DNA of 64,000 nucleotides. Origin: JBEKTW01 sp963727845 (lineage in GTDB: Bacteria; Bacteroidota; Ignavibacteria; UBA10030; SZUA-254). Below the pieces are notes generated by a model. The model was not told the origin of the DNA. It made no database searches and saw only the letters and a program-made list of their open reading frames with translations. Below are positions 35,445-44,880 of the stretch, one piece after another. The position numbers were made by a program, and so were the translations under genes. The DNA is taken from NCBI GenBank assembly GCA_963727845.1, contig CAVSHI010000003.1, positions 806,001 through 870,000 of the forward strand. Reading direction: 5' to 3'. Every line of letters begins with the position of its first letter. Position 1 is the first letter of the stretch.

Positions 35445-35971
35445 ACGGATTCCTCTAATGTCCTCATTCGTTGGATACGTACCAATCCGCTCTTGGTTAC
35501 TCCAGAATTATACGACAATCGAATGAATCGGTTTCACATCACGGGCCGGGGCGCGCCGGCCAATGTGTCTTCCCGAAAAGTTTCTCGTTGGGATCCGACG
35601 CGAAGCGTGGTCCCGACATCCCGACCGAAGTCGCAGGATGCTCCTAGTCGGGATCCATGAACTGCCAGCTTAATTCAGATGCTGACTTAGAACGTGTCAG
35701 CAAGACGGGTTCGGTTGGGACTTAGATATGAGGATTTGTGATTTGTTAGAAGTTAGAGATTCGAATTTGAGACATCTGGAAAATCAAATAGGCTTGTCAT
35801 TCTGAGGAGCGAAGCGACGAAGAATCTCCTTCTTGCCTCATATTGAATAGTCAGATTCTTCGCTCCGCTCAGAATGACACTCTGATTATTATTTTTCAGA
35901 CGTCTTGATTTAGGATTCTCGCGCCGATCTATCCCTCGGGCGAAACATCACTGGGCAGATATGATGACGGG
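35445..35971. repeat. Gene-free stretch with an 84-base inverted repeat
   Basis: The inverted repeat has arms GTCATTCTGAGGAGCG...CGAAGAATCT (35796-35827) and AGATTCTTCGCTCCGCTCAGAATGAC (35853-35879), a variant of the GTCATTGCGA/GAAGCAATC family. CCCGAC/GTCGGG motifs around 35600-35660 form smaller imperfect stems. No coding sequence is evident. Confidence 0.6.
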
Positions 35972-36898
35972 CTAGGCTGTCTCTCCCTTGTAGTATTCGC
36001 TCATGAGCACCCCGAGCGCAACAGAGAGTAACTTAGCATCACTCTTGTCGGCACGGGAAGGGATGAGGATGGGGACTTTTCCGCCGACAATGACATGCGC
36101 CAGCCGGTATCCCGCAAAGATCGTCGTACTCTTGGCAAGCATGTTCGCCGCCTCGATGCTCGGAGCGACGAGAATCTCGGCCTTCCCGGCCACCGGCGAA
36201 TTAATGCGTTTTTCATTCGCAGCTTCGGCGGAAATTGCGTTGTCGAGAGCAAGAGGTCCGTCAACCACGCATCCCTTTATTTGTCCCCGCTCATTCATCT
36301 TGGACAACGCGGCGGCATCGGTGGTCGACGGAAGTCCTGCCGACACCATTTCCGTCGCGGAGAGAATCGCCACGTTGGGCTTAACATTGCCCAGCGCATG
36401 CGCGACCTCCACCGCATTATTTATCAACTCAATCTTGTTCTTAAGATCCGGGGCAAGCGTTAAACCGCCATCGGTGATCATGATAAGTTTATTCTCATCC
36501 CGGCCGGGATATTCAAAAATGAAAACATCCGAAAGAAGGCGTCCAGTGCGTATTCCCGAATCTTCGGCCAGCAGAGCCTTCATCATTGTTGAAGTATCCA
36601 CCCCGCCTTTCATGAGAATATCGGCCTGGCCCTCTTTCACCAGCTCGACGGCTGCCTGGAGGGCATTCTGTGTATGCGGCTGGAGGATGATTTCGAGCCC
36701 CTCGGTGCTTTTTCCGGCTTCCTCGAACTTGCTGCGAATGGTCCGCTCTTCGCCGATAAGAATGAATTGCGCCAGTCCCGATTCCTGTGCCGCGACGACC
36801 GCAGCGATAGTCTCGAGATTATTCGGCAGGATAACCGCTACCTTTTTCCCGGGAGTTCGCGATGCCGCTTTGAGTAGTTGTTCAAAATTTTGAATCAT
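35972..36898 (-). CDS. ptb: Phosphate butyryltransferase (phosphate acyltransferase)
   Basis: The start at 36898 (MIQNFEQLLKAAS) gives 308 residues, normal for Ptb; the 26 residues before it in frame overlap buk and are rejected. PTA/PTB-family blocks include ILMKGGVDTSTMMKALL, ITDGGLTLAPD and the C-terminal VPILIPSRADKSDAKLLSVALG. It exchanges the CoA of butyryl-CoA or a related short acyl-CoA for phosphate. It follows buk by one base; the pair conserves acyl-CoA energy as ATP, and can run in the reverse direction to activate acids. Confidence 0.9.
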   Translation of the reverse strand: MIQNFEQLLKAASRTPGKKVAVILPNNLETIAAVVAAQESGLAQFILIGEERTIRSKFEEAGKSTEGLEIILQPHTQNALQAAVELVKEGQADILMKGGVDTSTMMKALLAEDSGIRTGRLLSDVFIFEYPGRDENKLIMITDGGLTLAPDLKNKIELINNAVEVAHALGNVKPNVAILSATEMVSAGLPSTTDAAALSKMNERGQIKGCVVDGPLALDNAISAEAANEKRINSPVAGKAEILVAPSIEAANMLAKSTTIFAGYRLAHVIVGGKVPILIPSRADKSDAKLLSVALGVLMSEYYKGETA

Positions 36899-36899
36899 G

Positions 36900-37961
36900 C
36901 TAGTACTCCTTTGCCTGCTCCTCTCCCCGCAGCACGCGGAGCGCTCCCTGGGCGAGCGAGCACATTTCATCTTCACCGGGATACACTTTCACCCGGGCGA
37001 TAAATTTTACGCGTTCTTCAATCCATGAAGTCACCTTCGCGGACTGCGCAATTCCGCCCGTCAGCACGATGGCATCGACCTTTCCGTTGAGAACAGTTGC
37101 CATCGCCCCGATTTCTTTTGAGATTTGATACACCATTGCACGGTAGACTTCGAGGGCGACGGTATCTCCGGCCTTGATACGGCCTTCGACATCCTTCGTG
37201 GAGTTCGTCCCGAGATACGCGGAGATGCCGCCTTTGCCCATCACGAGGTTACGAAGCTCCGCTTCGGAGAACTTCCCGGAGGTGCACAGAGTGATGAACG
37301 GCTGGAGCGGAAGTCCCCCCGTGCGTTCGGGGGAGAAAGGCCCGTCGCTCGCCGCATCGTTCACGTCGATGATCCTGCCCGACCTCACCGGCGCGATCGA
37401 TATTCCCCCGCCTAAGTGTCCGATCACAAATGATGATTCCTCCAGCGGAATTTGCAACTCTTCTGCTGCCCTCCGCGCAGCGGCATGAATATTCAACACG
37501 TGGGATAAGCTTCGTCGCTCGATGAGAGGGTGACCCGAATAGCGGGCGAGGGGTTCAAATTCATCAACCGACACCGGGTCAACGACATATGCGGGAACCC
37601 GGTACCGGGATGCGAGATCGTGAGCGAGCGCGCATCCGAGGTTGGAAGCGTGTTCACCCTGAAGATTCGCGCGTGCGTCTTTCAACATCGTTTGATTGAC
37701 GAGATAGACTCCGCCTTCCACCGGTCGCAGCAGGCCCCCCATCCCCACGACGGCGGAACACTCTTTGACATTTTCTTTCACCCATTGTCCGCAGAGTTGC
37801 AGCCGGTAGGGATACTGTTCCCACGCTGTCGAAAACCGGCGAAGGTCGCCGACTCCGTGCGCGATCGTCTCTGAGCGGACAGCATGGTCGTCGTGGAACA
37901 GGGCAACCTTTGTTGAAGTTGACCCCGGATTCAGAACGACAATGCTGAACGGAGCGCTCAT
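36900..37961 (-). CDS. buk: Butyrate kinase
   Basis: The 353-residue ASKHA kinase carries NPGSTSTKVALF (phosphate-1 loop), VIGHLGGGISIAPV (phosphate-2) and VLTGGIAQS (adenosine site), all typical of the acetate/butyrate kinase family. It makes ATP from a short acyl phosphate. It starts directly after the nfnB stop and is followed by ptb, placing it in one tight unit with electron-bifurcating transhydrogenase genes. No butyryl-CoA synthesis genes are in the window, so branched-chain substrates such as isobutyryl- or isovaleryl-phosphate are as likely as butyryl-phosphate. Confidence 0.92.
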   Translation of the reverse strand: MSAPFSIVVLNPGSTSTKVALFHDDHAVRSETIAHGVGDLRRFSTAWEQYPYRLQLCGQWVKENVKECSAVVGMGGLLRPVEGGVYLVNQTMLKDARANLQGEHASNLGCALAHDLASRYRVPAYVVDPVSVDEFEPLARYSGHPLIERRSLSHVLNIHAAARRAAEELQIPLEESSFVIGHLGGGISIAPVRSGRIIDVNDAASDGPFSPERTGGLPLQPFITLCTSGKFSEAELRNLVMGKGGISAYLGTNSTKDVEGRIKAGDTVALEVYRAMVYQISKEIGAMATVLNGKVDAIVLTGGIAQSAKVTSWIEERVKFIARVKVYPGEDEMCSLAQGALRVLRGEEQAKEY

Positions 37962-39434
37962 TCAGGTCGGAACGGATACTTCTTCAATATCCTTGACGAG
38001 AGATGCCTGTCCGGACTTGGTGAGAAGGTACTTATGGATTGCAGCGGCGGCCTGTTTGCCGTCCCTCATGGCAAGGATCACCGTCGCACCGCCGCGTGAG
38101 AGGTCTCCTCCCGCAAAAATTCCTTCACGACTCGTGCGCTGGTCCTCGTTGACGACAACCGTTCCGCGCTTGCTCGTTTCCAACCCTGGCGTAGTTGCCT
38201 GGATGATGGGGTTCGGTTTCTGCCCCACCGCCTCGACAACCGTTTGCACGGGAATGACAAACTCCGATCCTTTGATAGCAATCGGTTTGCGGCGCCCCGA
38301 TTCATCGGGCTCGCCCAATTCCATCTTCTGGCACTCAATACCGCGAACCCAGTTGTTATTGTCGCTCAAAATTTTCACGGGGTTTGTCAGCAGCATAAAC
38401 TCGACGCCTTCTTCTTCCGCGTGATGGATTTCTTCCTCGCGCGCAGGCATTTCCTGGCGTGACCGCCGGTAAATGAGATAGGCATGTTCCGCCCCGAGCC
38501 GTCGCGAAACTCGTACGGCATCCATTGCGGTGTTGCCGCCGCCGATGACGGCCACCTGCTTGCCGATTTTGATGGGCGTGTCGTAATGAGGAAAATCGTA
38601 CGCCCGCATCAGGTTTATCCTTGTGAGGTATTCGTTCGCCGAGTAGACTCCGCTTAAACTCTCTCCGGGAATGCCCATGAATGTCGGTGTTCCCGCACCC
38701 GTTCCGAGGTAAATTGCGCTGAAACCCCACTCGCCGAACAGTTCATCGATCGTGGCTGTCCGCCCAACGACAAAGTTCGTATATATTTCCACACCCAGTT
38801 TTTTAATGCGTTCGGTTTCGAGGTCGAGGATCGTTCGCGGCAACCGGAACTCCGGAATTCCGTACCGGAGCACGCCGCCAACCGCGTGCAACGCTTCAAA
38901 GACTGTTACTTTGTAGCCCAGCTTGGCAAGCTCCGCCGCGCAGGTGAGTCCGCCGGGTCCCGAGCCGACAATTGCAACCTTCTGCTCCCGCCGTTCCGTA
39001 ATGGTTGGCAATTGAAACAGGTTGTGTTGCATTTCGAAGTCGGCGACAAAGCGCTCAAGCTTTCCGATTGCAACGGGAGAATGCTTCTTTCCCAGGGTAC
39101 AGACCTCTTCGCACTGCGATTCCTGAGGGCAGACACGTCCGCAGATTGCCGGAAGGTAGTTGGCCTCACGGATCTTGTTCACTGCCCCGACAAAATCCCC
39201 CTTCATGGCAAGTTGAATGAACGCCCGAATATCAATACCGACGGGGCATCCTTCGACACAGACAGGGTTCTTGCATTCCAGGCATCGGGTGGCCTCGACG
39301 CTTGCGCGTTCCTGGTTCAGGCCCAGGGATACCTCAAGAAAATTTCTGGATCGTTCTCCGGCGTTTTGTTCGATAGACTGTTGACGCGGAATTTTCATCC
39401 GCTCCGATGGTTTGAGAGCGTTAACGTAATTCAT
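37962..39434 (-). CDS. nfnB: NADPH-binding subunit NfnB/GltD-like flavoprotein
   Basis: The 490-residue protein has two N-terminal [4Fe-4S] sets: C51, C54, C59, C63 and C97, C101, C107, C111. Then come an FAD motif (GSGPGGLTCAAELAKLG) and an NAD(P) motif (VIGGGNTAMDA). This is the architecture of the glutamate-synthase small subunit and of NfnB. Direct adjacency to nfnA, with a 14-base overlap, favours NfnAB: reversible bifurcation between NADPH, NADH and ferredoxin. The alternative, a GltD homologue, is less likely because no large glutamate synthase subunit is present. It acts in the cytoplasm. Confidence 0.85.
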   Translation of the reverse strand: MNYVNALKPSERMKIPRQQSIEQNAGERSRNFLEVSLGLNQERASVEATRCLECKNPVCVEGCPVGIDIRAFIQLAMKGDFVGAVNKIREANYLPAICGRVCPQESQCEEVCTLGKKHSPVAIGKLERFVADFEMQHNLFQLPTITERREQKVAIVGSGPGGLTCAAELAKLGYKVTVFEALHAVGGVLRYGIPEFRLPRTILDLETERIKKLGVEIYTNFVVGRTATIDELFGEWGFSAIYLGTGAGTPTFMGIPGESLSGVYSANEYLTRINLMRAYDFPHYDTPIKIGKQVAVIGGGNTAMDAVRVSRRLGAEHAYLIYRRSRQEMPAREEEIHHAEEEGVEFMLLTNPVKILSDNNNWVRGIECQKMELGEPDESGRRKPIAIKGSEFVIPVQTVVEAVGQKPNPIIQATTPGLETSKRGTVVVNEDQRTSREGIFAGGDLSRGGATVILAMRDGKQAAAAIHKYLLTKSGQASLVKDIEEVSVPT

Positions 39435-40287
39435 ACATCATCCCCGTATGCAAGTCAATAGATTCGTGGTGGGCTGCGGCGGCGTCCGAGATATGTTCGA
39501 GATCGACGTACGTTCTGTTGCGCATAATGAGTTCGTCAAAATCGACCTTGTGACCGTCAAATTCTGGTCCGTCCACACAGGCGAACTTCATCTGTCCGTC
39601 GATGGTCACCCTGCACCCGCCGCACATTCCGGTTCCGTCAACCATAATGGCATTGAGACTCACATAGGTTTTGGTCCCATAACTGCGCGTGAGATTAGAA
39701 ACAGCTTTCATCATCGGGAGCGGTCCGATGGCATACACCGTCGAAATGCCGGCAGGCGACTCAATGAGGTCTTTCAGCTGGTCTGTTACAAATCCCTTCC
39801 GGCCATACGAGCCGTCGTCGGTGGTAATAAAGATACTGTCGGAGAAAGCACACATCTCGTCTTCAAGGATAATCAGGTCTTTGGAGCGGGCGCCCACGAT
39901 GGAATAGAGTTTATTCCCTGCTTCCTTGAGCGCCTTCGCTATCGGATAGAGCTCGGCCGTCCCGACTCCGCCGCCGACGCATGCGACTGCGCCGTGATAT
40001 TCAATGGGGGTGGGAATGCCAAGTGGACCGACTACGTCGACCAGCGAGTCTCCGGCCTTCTTTGTCAATAGCAATTTGGTTGTCTTTCCGATTCCCTGGA
40101 CGATCAGCGTGATGGTGCCCTTCTGCGGGTCGCCGTCAACAATCGTCAGTGGAATTCGCTCGCCAGTTTCTAACACACGGATGATGACGAAATTCCCCGC
40201 CTTGCGTTTCCGTGCGATGAAGGGAGCTTCAATCACAAACTTACCGAGCGTTGGCGCCAGATCCTGTTTTTCTAGAATTGTATACAC
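39421..40287 (-). CDS. nfnA: NfnA-like FAD/[2Fe-2S] subunit (dihydroorotate dehydrogenase electron-transfer type)
   Basis: The 288-residue protein has a ferredoxin-reductase-like fold with an FAD domain and an NAD domain (ACVGGGVGTAELYPIAKAL). A C-terminal [2Fe-2S] site has Asp217, Cys222, Cys225 and Cys237 (DGTGMCGGCR...FACVDG). The mixed Asp/Cys ligation is that described for NfnA. With NfnB it should form the electron-bifurcating NADH-dependent ferredoxin:NADP+ oxidoreductase. It overlaps nfnB by 14 bases and heads the nfnA-nfnB-buk-ptb unit. Confidence 0.87.
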   Translation of the reverse strand: MYTILEKQDLAPTLGKFVIEAPFIARKRKAGNFVIIRVLETGERIPLTIVDGDPQKGTITLIVQGIGKTTKLLLTKKAGDSLVDVVGPLGIPTPIEYHGAVACVGGGVGTAELYPIAKALKEAGNKLYSIVGARSKDLIILEDEMCAFSDSIFITTDDGSYGRKGFVTDQLKDLIESPAGISTVYAIGPLPMMKAVSNLTRSYGTKTYVSLNAIMVDGTGMCGGCRVTIDGQMKFACVDGPEFDGHKVDFDELIMRNRTYVDLEHISDAAAAHHESIDLHTGMMYELR

Positions 40288-40376
40288 CCGTTCTCCTGAA
40301 TAGTTATTCGTGTTTTTACTTACAACCTGTCTCCATCATCCCTGATACAATCCATGATGAATGCAATCAATCTCCG

Positions 40377-40913
40377 CTACGAAACCAGCGGGGGCAAATT
40401 CGCCATGCTCTCACGCAGCTCATTATACTCCTCTTTCGTGAGCATTTGTTTTGCCGTGGGGAAAACCACTTCATTTTCTTTTGTAATGTGACCGGTCAAA
40501 TGATCGACGACAGCTTTTGCAGACTGGACCAGCTCGACGATTGAAGTCCCATGCAATCGCCCTTCTTCAATATCTTCGACTGTTCCGATCAGTTGTTTGA
40601 ACGCAATCCATAACTCCCGGTGTTCATTCCGCATCACCTGCGGCGCCCCGGTGACATGGCGGTCCATCATCGAAAAGAGATATTTTTCTTCCCTCTCATC
40701 GTGTTGCCGCATGACGGTATCGATGAATCTGATGGCTTCGGCAATTTGCGTATATGCCTCATGCGAAAATCCGTTGGTTTGGATATACTCCGCCGCATTT
40801 TCCATCCGTGCCAGATGGTGGAGGCACTCCTCATGTTCCTTTACCAGGATTTCGATCGGGTCGAGCGCGCGTCCGGTGGAATGCTTAATTGTATGTTGTT
40901 CGTTGTGTTTCAA
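40377..40913 (-). CDS. Hemerythrin HHE domain protein
   Basis: The 178-residue all-helical protein has the di-iron ligand pattern of HHE hemerythrins: EILVKEHEECLHHL, MRQHDEREEKYLF, MRNEHRELW and DHLTGHITKENEVVFPTA. Known relatives bind O2 or NO, or help repair iron-sulfur centres. It is 90 bases upstream of nfnA and 25 bases after the universal stress gene, all on one strand. It may protect the iron-sulfur enzymes encoded next to it; this is inference from position. Confidence 0.87.
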   Translation of the reverse strand: MKHNEQHTIKHSTGRALDPIEILVKEHEECLHHLARMENAAEYIQTNGFSHEAYTQIAEAIRFIDTVMRQHDEREEKYLFSMMDRHVTGAPQVMRNEHRELWIAFKQLIGTVEDIEEGRLHGTSIVELVQSAKAVVDHLTGHITKENEVVFPTAKQMLTKEEYNELRESMANLPPLVS

Positions 40914-40938
40914 CCTCGTTGGACCTAGTTCTCATGCA

Positions 40939-41448
40939 TCATGAGTTGTGAATGTGTAAATCCCATTCCACATCATCCTGAGTGATAAGCTCGTCGACGA
41001 ATGCTTTGGGCTTGACCGTAAGAACCGGAACGGGCGAAAGGCGAACAATCTTTTCGGCGATGCTGCCCATCAGCATGTGCGCGACCCCGGTGCGCCCGTG
41101 GGTTGCAATGATGACAAGGTCAATCTTCGCCTCCCGCGTGTAACGCAGAACCTCGCGGTGCGGGTGGCCGTGCCGGATTATCAGGCGAAGAGATTTATGG
41201 TCGACACCCTGCTCCGTCAGGAACTTTTGCATTTTTTTCCTGCGCGTCGCTTCGCGAATTCGATACGATGCTGCTGCCCGCTTCACAGAGGCCTTCTTCG
41301 ATCGCTTTGAAACCTCTTCGATGACGTGAATAAGATGGACTTTCGCTCCCGTCAGCAATGCGAGAGTCAATGCGTGTCCAAAAGCAACGGCAGAAAGCTC
41401 AGACAAATCTGTCGTTACAAGGATGTTTTTTATACTGTACGGGGTCAT
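40939..41448 (-). CDS. Universal stress protein
   Basis: The start at 41448 (MTPYSIKNILVTTDLSELS) gives 169 residues; 41457 is an alternative. The Rossmann-like UspA domain has the ATP-binding G-x2-G-x9-G(S/T) pattern in HGRTGVAHMLMGSIAEKIV followed by SPVPVLTVKP. It is likely to bind ATP and act in stress tolerance. It is the first gene of the leftward set with hemerythrin and nfnAB. Confidence 0.9.
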   Translation of the reverse strand: MTPYSIKNILVTTDLSELSAVAFGHALTLALLTGAKVHLIHVIEEVSKRSKKASVKRAAASYRIREATRRKKMQKFLTEQGVDHKSLRLIIRHGHPHREVLRYTREAKIDLVIIATHGRTGVAHMLMGSIAEKIVRLSPVPVLTVKPKAFVDELITQDDVEWDLHIHNS

Positions 41449-41696
41449 TTTCAGCAACTTTCTGTTCTATATTAATAGCAACTGATATGCCACCATGCTT
41501 CCTCCTCGATACGCGCATCAAAGCCAACGGGAATTCAAGAATTGCTGAAAATCATTCATTCAGAAGAGCTTAGAGCCTCTTGCCGGAGTGTCATTTCTCA
41601 ATGGTGAAAAACAGCCATTTTACTCCTCGCAGGTTTGAGAAATGAAAAAATCAGGCGGGGATTTTCCGGACAATAATTCCGTCCGGAGAAAACAGA

Positions 41697-42194
41697 CTAA
41701 TTGCTCATTTTTTCTGTCAGCTTCTTTCTCGTGAACGGAATCAGCCCTCCTGCGTCGACGATGGCTTGTCGCGCCAACGGTAATTGGACGACCGGATAGG
41801 TCTTCCCCGTTGTAACGTTTGTCAGTTTGTCCCGCTCGACCTTCAACTCATCTCCTTCGGAGGCCTCGACGCCGCGGGCTTCCACCAGTTTCAGCCCGAG
41901 ATTGACGGAATTTTGGAGAAAGATCCTGCCAAAACCTTCCGCGACCACAACGAGATCGTATCCCTTTAGTGCCGATACTGCCTGCTCGCGCGATGACCCG
42001 CAGCCGAAATTCTTCCCTGCAACAATGACGCTGCCCGCAAGAATTTGTTTAGCTTTCAACTTCGCGTTAAACTCAACAAGGTCTGTAAACGCGTACTGCG
42101 GTGTTTCGGTCGGCAGGACGGTCGCCATGTACCGTCCGGGATATATTACGTCGGTCGAAACATCGTCACCCAATTTCAATACTACGATTGCCAT
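41697..42194 (-). CDS. leuD: Aconitase/3-isopropylmalate dehydratase-family small subunit
   Basis: The start at 42194 gives 165 residues. The swivel domain shows DVSTDVIYPGRYMAT (12-25) and NFGCGSSREQA (62-72). The loop that helps set substrate choice reads GRYMAT rather than the common RYL-type loop of LeuD, so isopropylmalate may not be the substrate. It follows the large subunit with a two-base gap and ends the five-gene leftward run. Candidate substrates are isopropylmalate, citramalate/citraconate, homocitrate or citrate. Confidence 0.8.
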   Translation of the reverse strand: MAIVVLKLGDDVSTDVIYPGRYMATVLPTETPQYAFTDLVEFNAKLKAKQILAGSVIVAGKNFGCGSSREQAVSALKGYDLVVVAEGFGRIFLQNSVNLGLKLVEARGVEASEGDELKVERDKLTNVTTGKTYPVVQLPLARQAIVDAGGLIPFTRKKLTEKMSN

Positions 42195-42196
42195 TT

Positions 42197-43486
42197 TCAA
42201 TCTCCTTTCCGTGGGTCAGTTATTACTCCCGTCAGCGCCGAGGCCGCGGCGACTGCCGGAGAACACAGATAAACCTCAGAGTTGGGATTTCCCATCCGTC
42301 CTTTGAAGTTCCGGTTGGTCGTTGAGAGAGCAACTTCACCATCCCCCAGCGCACCTTCGTGGACACCGAGACACGGACCGCAACCAGGATTCATCACAAC
42401 GGCGCCTGCCGACATGAAATCCAGGATGTATCCCAGATCAAGCGCCTGCCGGTAAATCTTCCCCGAGGCGGGAAAGATCAGCATGCGCGCGCTCTTTGCA
42501 ATCCGTCTCCCCTTGATGATGCGTGCAGCAACGGCCAGATCATCCAGGCGGCCATTCGTGCACGACCCGATGACGACCTGGTGAATTCTCTTGCCGGCAA
42601 CCTCGTCGATCGACTTTACATTATCGACAGTGTGCGGGCATGCAATTTGGGGCGTGAGCTTTGATACATCGATGGTGATCGTTTGGTCATAGGGTGCGTC
42701 GGGGTCGGGTTGAATCAACTCCAGCTTTTCCTTCACTCCCGCCTCTTCTCTTAGATAGCGTTCAGTTTCAGCGTCTGCCGGGACGATACCGGACGTCGCA
42801 CCGGCTTCAACAGCCATGTTGCAGATGACGAGGCGACCCGATGTCGGCATGCTGCGAATGGTCTCGCCCTGAAACTCAATCACCTTGAAGTTCGCACCTT
42901 CGGCGGTCAATTTGCCGATGAGATGGAGGATGAGATCTTTGGGGCCGACAAAATCCGGAAATTTCCCGACGACGTTCACACGAATTGTGGCGGGAACCTC
43001 AACGTTCAGAACCGTTCCCAGCGCCCAGACGCTTGCCATCTCCGTCGCGCCAATACCGAAGGCGAAAGCGCCGAGCGCCCCATGGCTCGTGGTATGCGAA
43101 TCCGTTCCTACAACCACAGAGCCGGGCCGCACATATCCATTTTCCGGAAGAATCTGATGGCAGATGCCGCCGACGTCACCGCGGATGTCATGAAATTTCA
43201 CGATGTCGTTGGCAGCGACAAACTCCCGGATCTTTTTCTGATTCGACGCGGTTTTGGGAGACTCCGCCGGAACGCGATGGTCAAAAATGATCGCAATTCT
43301 CGACGGATCCCAGACTTTCTGCCGGAGTCCAGTTTCCTTGTAGATCTCCATGAATTGATTCATGACCAGAGCGCCATTTTCGTGCGACATGGCAAGGTCG
43401 ACTTTCGGCTCCAGCACATCGCCCACTTTGACCGATCTCTGTCCGGTCGCCCTCGCCAGGATTTTTTCAACGACTGTCATTCCCAT
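42197..43486 (-). CDS. leuC: Aconitase/3-isopropylmalate dehydratase-family large subunit
   Basis: AAGGGAAG just upstream of the ATG at 43486 decides the start, giving 429 residues. The [4Fe-4S] ligands are Cys309 (IGSCTNGR), Cys369 and Cys372 (NPGCGPCLG). DSHTTSHGALGAFAFGIG is the substrate-domain signature. Two-subunit members isomerise hydroxy-di/tricarboxylates by dehydration and rehydration. The neighbours (HMG-CoA-lyase-like, CoA transferase, isocitrate/isopropylmalate-type dehydrogenase, but no leuA) do not form a leucine operon, so the gene symbol shows family only. Confidence 0.82.
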   Translation of the reverse strand: MGMTVVEKILARATGQRSVKVGDVLEPKVDLAMSHENGALVMNQFMEIYKETGLRQKVWDPSRIAIIFDHRVPAESPKTASNQKKIREFVAANDIVKFHDIRGDVGGICHQILPENGYVRPGSVVVGTDSHTTSHGALGAFAFGIGATEMASVWALGTVLNVEVPATIRVNVVGKFPDFVGPKDLILHLIGKLTAEGANFKVIEFQGETIRSMPTSGRLVICNMAVEAGATSGIVPADAETERYLREEAGVKEKLELIQPDPDAPYDQTITIDVSKLTPQIACPHTVDNVKSIDEVAGKRIHQVVIGSCTNGRLDDLAVAARIIKGRRIAKSARMLIFPASGKIYRQALDLGYILDFMSAGAVVMNPGCGPCLGVHEGALGDGEVALSTTNRNFKGRMGNPNSEVYLCSPAVAAASALTGVITDPRKGD

Positions 43487-43555
43487 AGTTTCTTCCCTTA
43501 AGATAGTTGCAATAACTCCTTGGGTCATTATGCCACTCGTTACCCTCTCCTCTTC

Positions 43556-43590
43556 AATTCCCCTCTCCCGCAAGCGGGAGAGGGGACAGG
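43556..43590. repeat. GC-rich palindrome in the leuC leader
   Basis: CCCCTCTCCCGC-AA-GCGGGAGAGGGG at 43560-43585, followed by ACAGGGGTGAGGG, lies between the CoA transferase stop and the leuC start. It is a dispersed type of hairpin and could act as an mRNA processing or stability site inside the operon. Confidence 0.6.
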
Positions 43591-43642
43591 GGTGAGGGTT
43601 AACAGCCGCAAGACTTGACCAATCTATTTCGGAGAAGGTACA

Positions 43643-44837
43643 TTAGATGATTTTCTTCTCTCTGAATTTCTTAATCTCTTCCTTCGTGTACCCTGCTTTC
43701 TCGAGCACTTCGTCCGTGTGCGCTGACAGACGCGGCGGGGGGGCATCGAGCGCACCGGGAGTTTTATCGAACCGTGCAGTGAGATTGAACAATTTCACAT
43801 TCTCCGATCCCATCGACGTTGACCGATTGAATCGTCCTGCGATGTTGAATCTGCGGGGCGGTAAGGGCTTCTTCCAGCTCCAGAATTGCACCCGAGGGAA
43901 CATCTTTCGCGTTAAGCGCTTCCACCCAGTAACTCGTCGTGTTGCGCATCAGTTGTATTTCCAGAAGTGGTGTGAGGAGCCGGCGATTTTTCTTCCGCGT
44001 GTCCCGTTCCTGAAATCTCGGATCCGATTTGAGTTCGGGGACGCCAAGAACGTCGGCCACTGCTTCCCACTGTTCCTGTTTGTTGGCCGCTATGTTGATG
44101 TGGCCGTCTTTTGTCTTAAATGTTCCCGACGGCGCCGCCGTGAAGTTGTCATTTCCCATCAGGACGGGTTGTTGGCCGCCGATGAGGAGATTCGCCGCCA
44201 CCCAACCCATCAGCGGCATGATGGAATCGAGCAGGGCGACATCGATGAATTGTCCTTCGCCGGTTTTCTCTCGATGATAGAGCGCCGCCATAATAGCGAA
44301 AGCCGCGTTGAGTCCGCCGACAGTATCGCACACGGGGAAGCCGGCGCGGAGCGGACTTAATTGCTCGTCACCGTTGATTGCCATCTCGCCGCTCAAACCC
44401 TGAATGATCTGATCGTACGCAGGTTTCATGGCATCGGGTCCCGTCTGGCCGAATCCGGAAATCGCGCAATAAATAAGTCGTGGATTGATCTCAGATAACA
44501 CTTTATACGATAATCCGAGACGGGACATGACGTCGGGGCGGAAATTCTCCACGATGACATCGGCAGTTTTCGCCAGTCTCTTGAAAATCTCTTTCCCTTC
44601 GGAGGCTTTCAGATTCAGAGTTGCCGATTTCTTGTTGGCATTTTGCGCAAGAAAGCTCGTTCCCAACAGCATTTGATTGTACTTCGGCACACAACCGAGC
44701 TTGCGCGCAAGATCGCCATCCGTCGGATTTTCGATTTTGATGACGTCTGCGCCGAGCAGGGCAAGATGCAATGTTGCAAATGGACCCGAAAGCACGTTGG
44801 TCAAATCAAGGACACGGACACCCTGGAGTATTTTCAT
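43643..44837 (-). CDS. CaiB/BaiF-family (family III) CoA transferase, apparent frameshift
   Basis: Residues from 44837 read MKILQGVRVLDLTNVLSGPFAT, with VIVENFRPDVMSRLGL and YDQIIQGLSGEMAING, the normal family III layout; Asp in the ENPTDGDLAR/YDQ region is typical. Near 43807 the frame breaks. As written it ends at 43764 after GIGECEIV, while the expected C-terminus (NVKLFNLTARFDKTPGA...HTDEVLEKAGYTKEEI) continues in the next frame to 43643. Skipping one G gives DGIGNVKLFNL. It would move CoA between dicarboxylic or related acids. It lies between the HMG-CoA-lyase-like gene and leuC. Confidence 0.83.
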
Positions 44838-44880
44838 GTATGACCTCTATCGCAGAAATGAATTCATCGCCGGTTCTCTT

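Noticed and set aside
37962..39434. Glutamate synthase small subunit (gltD)
   Set aside because: No large subunit nearby; overlap with an NfnA-type gene favours NfnB.
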